DNA of 15,987 nucleotides from positions 8,762-24,748 of the forward strand of contig DEIH01000032.1 in assembly GCA_002352375.1 (NCBI GenBank). The letters are read 5' to 3'. Both the position numbers and the translations under genes were made by a program. How positions within the stretch are numbered: the first letter of the stretch is position 1; every line of letters begins with the position of its first letter. The notes beneath the pieces are model-generated. The model made no database searches and was not told the DNA's origin. It saw only the letters and a list, made by a program, of their open reading frames with translations. Source of the DNA: Spirochaeta sp. UBA2779 (GTDB lineage Bacteria; Spirochaetota; Spirochaetia; DSM-2461). This document shows positions 15,227-15,987 of this stretch, piece after piece.

Positions 15227-15811
15227 TCACCTGGCAGCGTTCAGCATCTCTGTATCACGCTCGTAATTGTGGATACCCTCAAGGGGTGCATGAGCGTAAA
15301 CCCGGTCTTTAACCAGCATCACCGTAAAAGGGACGTTCAGCTCCTGGTGAAACACCACATCATGCCCCAGGCAGAGGCCCAGCTCCAGAACAAAGTCGGC
15401 CCTGGTGTTCAGAAAATGCGCCTGACCGGCGGGGTTGCATGAGATAGCTTCGGTATTTTTTTCCTCGTCAATATGGCGTTCTTTTACTCCGCCCATAGTA
15501 CAGCGGGCTGGAATAACTCCGACTCCCGCATCAACCAGTTTGTTTCGGACTTCCGTGGCGATATTCTCTAATCCATAGCAATAGGCGATTCCAACATTTT
15601 GATAATGTTGGAGTCTGCAGAACTCAATTACTTCCTGAAAACGGGAGAGTTCACCGGCCCGGCCGCCGTCTACGAGTTTGGAGCTGTTTTTTACCATGCG
15701 GTTCACATCATTGCGGGCATAAACCTCCCGGCTGATACCGTGGAGATCGAAACAGTCAGCTCCGCTACTTTTACAGGCTTTAGCCTTGCAATCAAGACAG
15801 TTTAAAACCAT
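15227..15811 (-). CDS. DUF1847 Cys-rich predicted metal-binding protein (COG4887)
   Basis: A 194-aa soluble protein with nine cysteines. The N-terminal cluster C5-x2-C8-x4-C13-x6-C20 looks like a zinc or iron-sulfur site; Cys65, Cys78, Cys104, Cys125 and Cys147 are spread through the alpha/beta domain. Blocks typical of DUF1847 are seen: VGIAYCYGLENIA (73-85), ISCNPAGQAHFLN (123-135), ELGLCLGHDVVF (143-154) and KDRVYAHAPLEGI (168-180). The function of the family is not known; association with anaerobic metabolism is only an impression. The ATG at 15811 shares its A with the TAA of the upstream cupin gene (TAATG), so translation is coupled and no own Shine-Dalgarno is needed. Converges on the Pro-rich small gene. 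Confidence 0.8.
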   Translation of the reverse strand: MVLNCLDCKAKACKSSGADCFDLHGISREVYARNDVNRMVKNSSKLVDGGRAGELSRFQEVIEFCRLQHYQNVGIAYCYGLENIATEVRNKLVDAGVGVIPARCTMGGVKERHIDEEKNTEAISCNPAGQAHFLNTRADFVLELGLCLGHDVVFHQELNVPFTVMLVKDRVYAHAPLEGIHNYERDTEMLNAAR

Positions 15812-15987
15812 TACTTTGCTGTTGCTGCCGGTCTGGGTACTTTGTTCACAAGAACTCTGAACACTGTATCACCATCGTTGTAGAGGCAGTGCACAATATC
15901 TTTAGGGCTTTCAACCAGTGTTCCGGCGGTAACCTGTATTCTCTCTTCCCCCACCAGCACGCTGCCCTTACCTTCAAGAACGTAGAA
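15811..15987 (-). CDS. Cupin-domain protein, 3' part only (runs off the window)
   Basis: The last 58 codons of a gene whose start lies beyond the right edge. The visible part is the second half of a small beta-barrel cupin: FYVLEGKGSVLVGEERIQV, TAGTLVESPKDIVHCLYN, then GDTVFRVLVNKV and a short PRPAATAK tail. The block P-x4-H-x4-N is the usual second cupin motif, so His37 of the visible part is probably a metal ligand; the first motif would end at the window edge. Such single-domain cupins bind small molecules or act as isomerases or regulators; no specific role can be assigned. Overlaps the DUF1847 start as TAATG, indicating one transcript. Confidence 0.85.
   Translation of the reverse strand, partial: FYVLEGKGSVLVGEERIQVTAGTLVESPKDIVHCLYNDGDTVFRVLVNKVPRPAATAK

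Overview
The window reads as an ordinary, densely coded chromosomal segment of a free-living bacterium, most likely a spirochaete (Spirochaetota). The pointer is the first gene, a metallo-beta-lactamase cyclic-nucleotide phosphodiesterase with a long N-terminal extension and C-terminal cyclic-nucleotide-binding domains, an architecture I associate with spirochaetes. The assignment is by recognition, not by a search.

Layout. (1) 160-2283 (-): cyclic-nucleotide phosphodiesterase, divergent from (2) glpK (2392-3870, +), which is translationally linked to a HEAT-repeat protein (3880-5601, +). (3) gpmI, the cofactor-independent phosphoglycerate mutase (5588-7243, -), meets the HEAT gene tail to tail with a 14-bp overlap. 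(4) Divergent from gpmI runs a + operon: M28-like aminopeptidase (7329-8240), COG2426 membrane protein (8276-8749) and a Rep-type DNA helicase (8756-10786). (5) 10787-11350 has no intact gene but holds the decayed 3' end of a transposase. (6) A tight minus-strand operon, fakA (12899-14674), degV/fakB (12010-12885) and plsY (11351-11992), forms a complete route from free fatty acid to acyl phosphate to 1-acyl-glycerol-3-phosphate. (7) 14675-15226 carries two candidate 51-codon genes on the + strand; the second, Pro/Ser/Thr-rich and with a strong ribosome binding site, is the more convincing. (8) At the right edge a cupin gene (truncated by the window) and a DUF1847 Cys-rich gene overlap as TAATG.

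Functional theme. glpK makes glycerol-3-phosphate, the acceptor used by PlsY, and FakA-FakB makes the acyl phosphate donor, so the window encodes both halves of the first step of phospholipid synthesis from exogenous glycerol and fatty acids. GpmI places lower glycolysis next to this. These are separate transcription units; the shared theme is inference.

The least ordinary signals are: perfect TATAAT boxes 7-8 nt before the start codons of two genes without Shine-Dalgarno sequences (candidate leaderless mRNAs); FakB and PlsY whose signature motifs deviate from their families; a glycerol kinase without the usual allosteric or PTS-phosphorylation elements; the twin small ORFs; and the transposase remnant. 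I found no CRISPR array, tRNA, rRNA or defence system, and nothing I would call a clearly new system.
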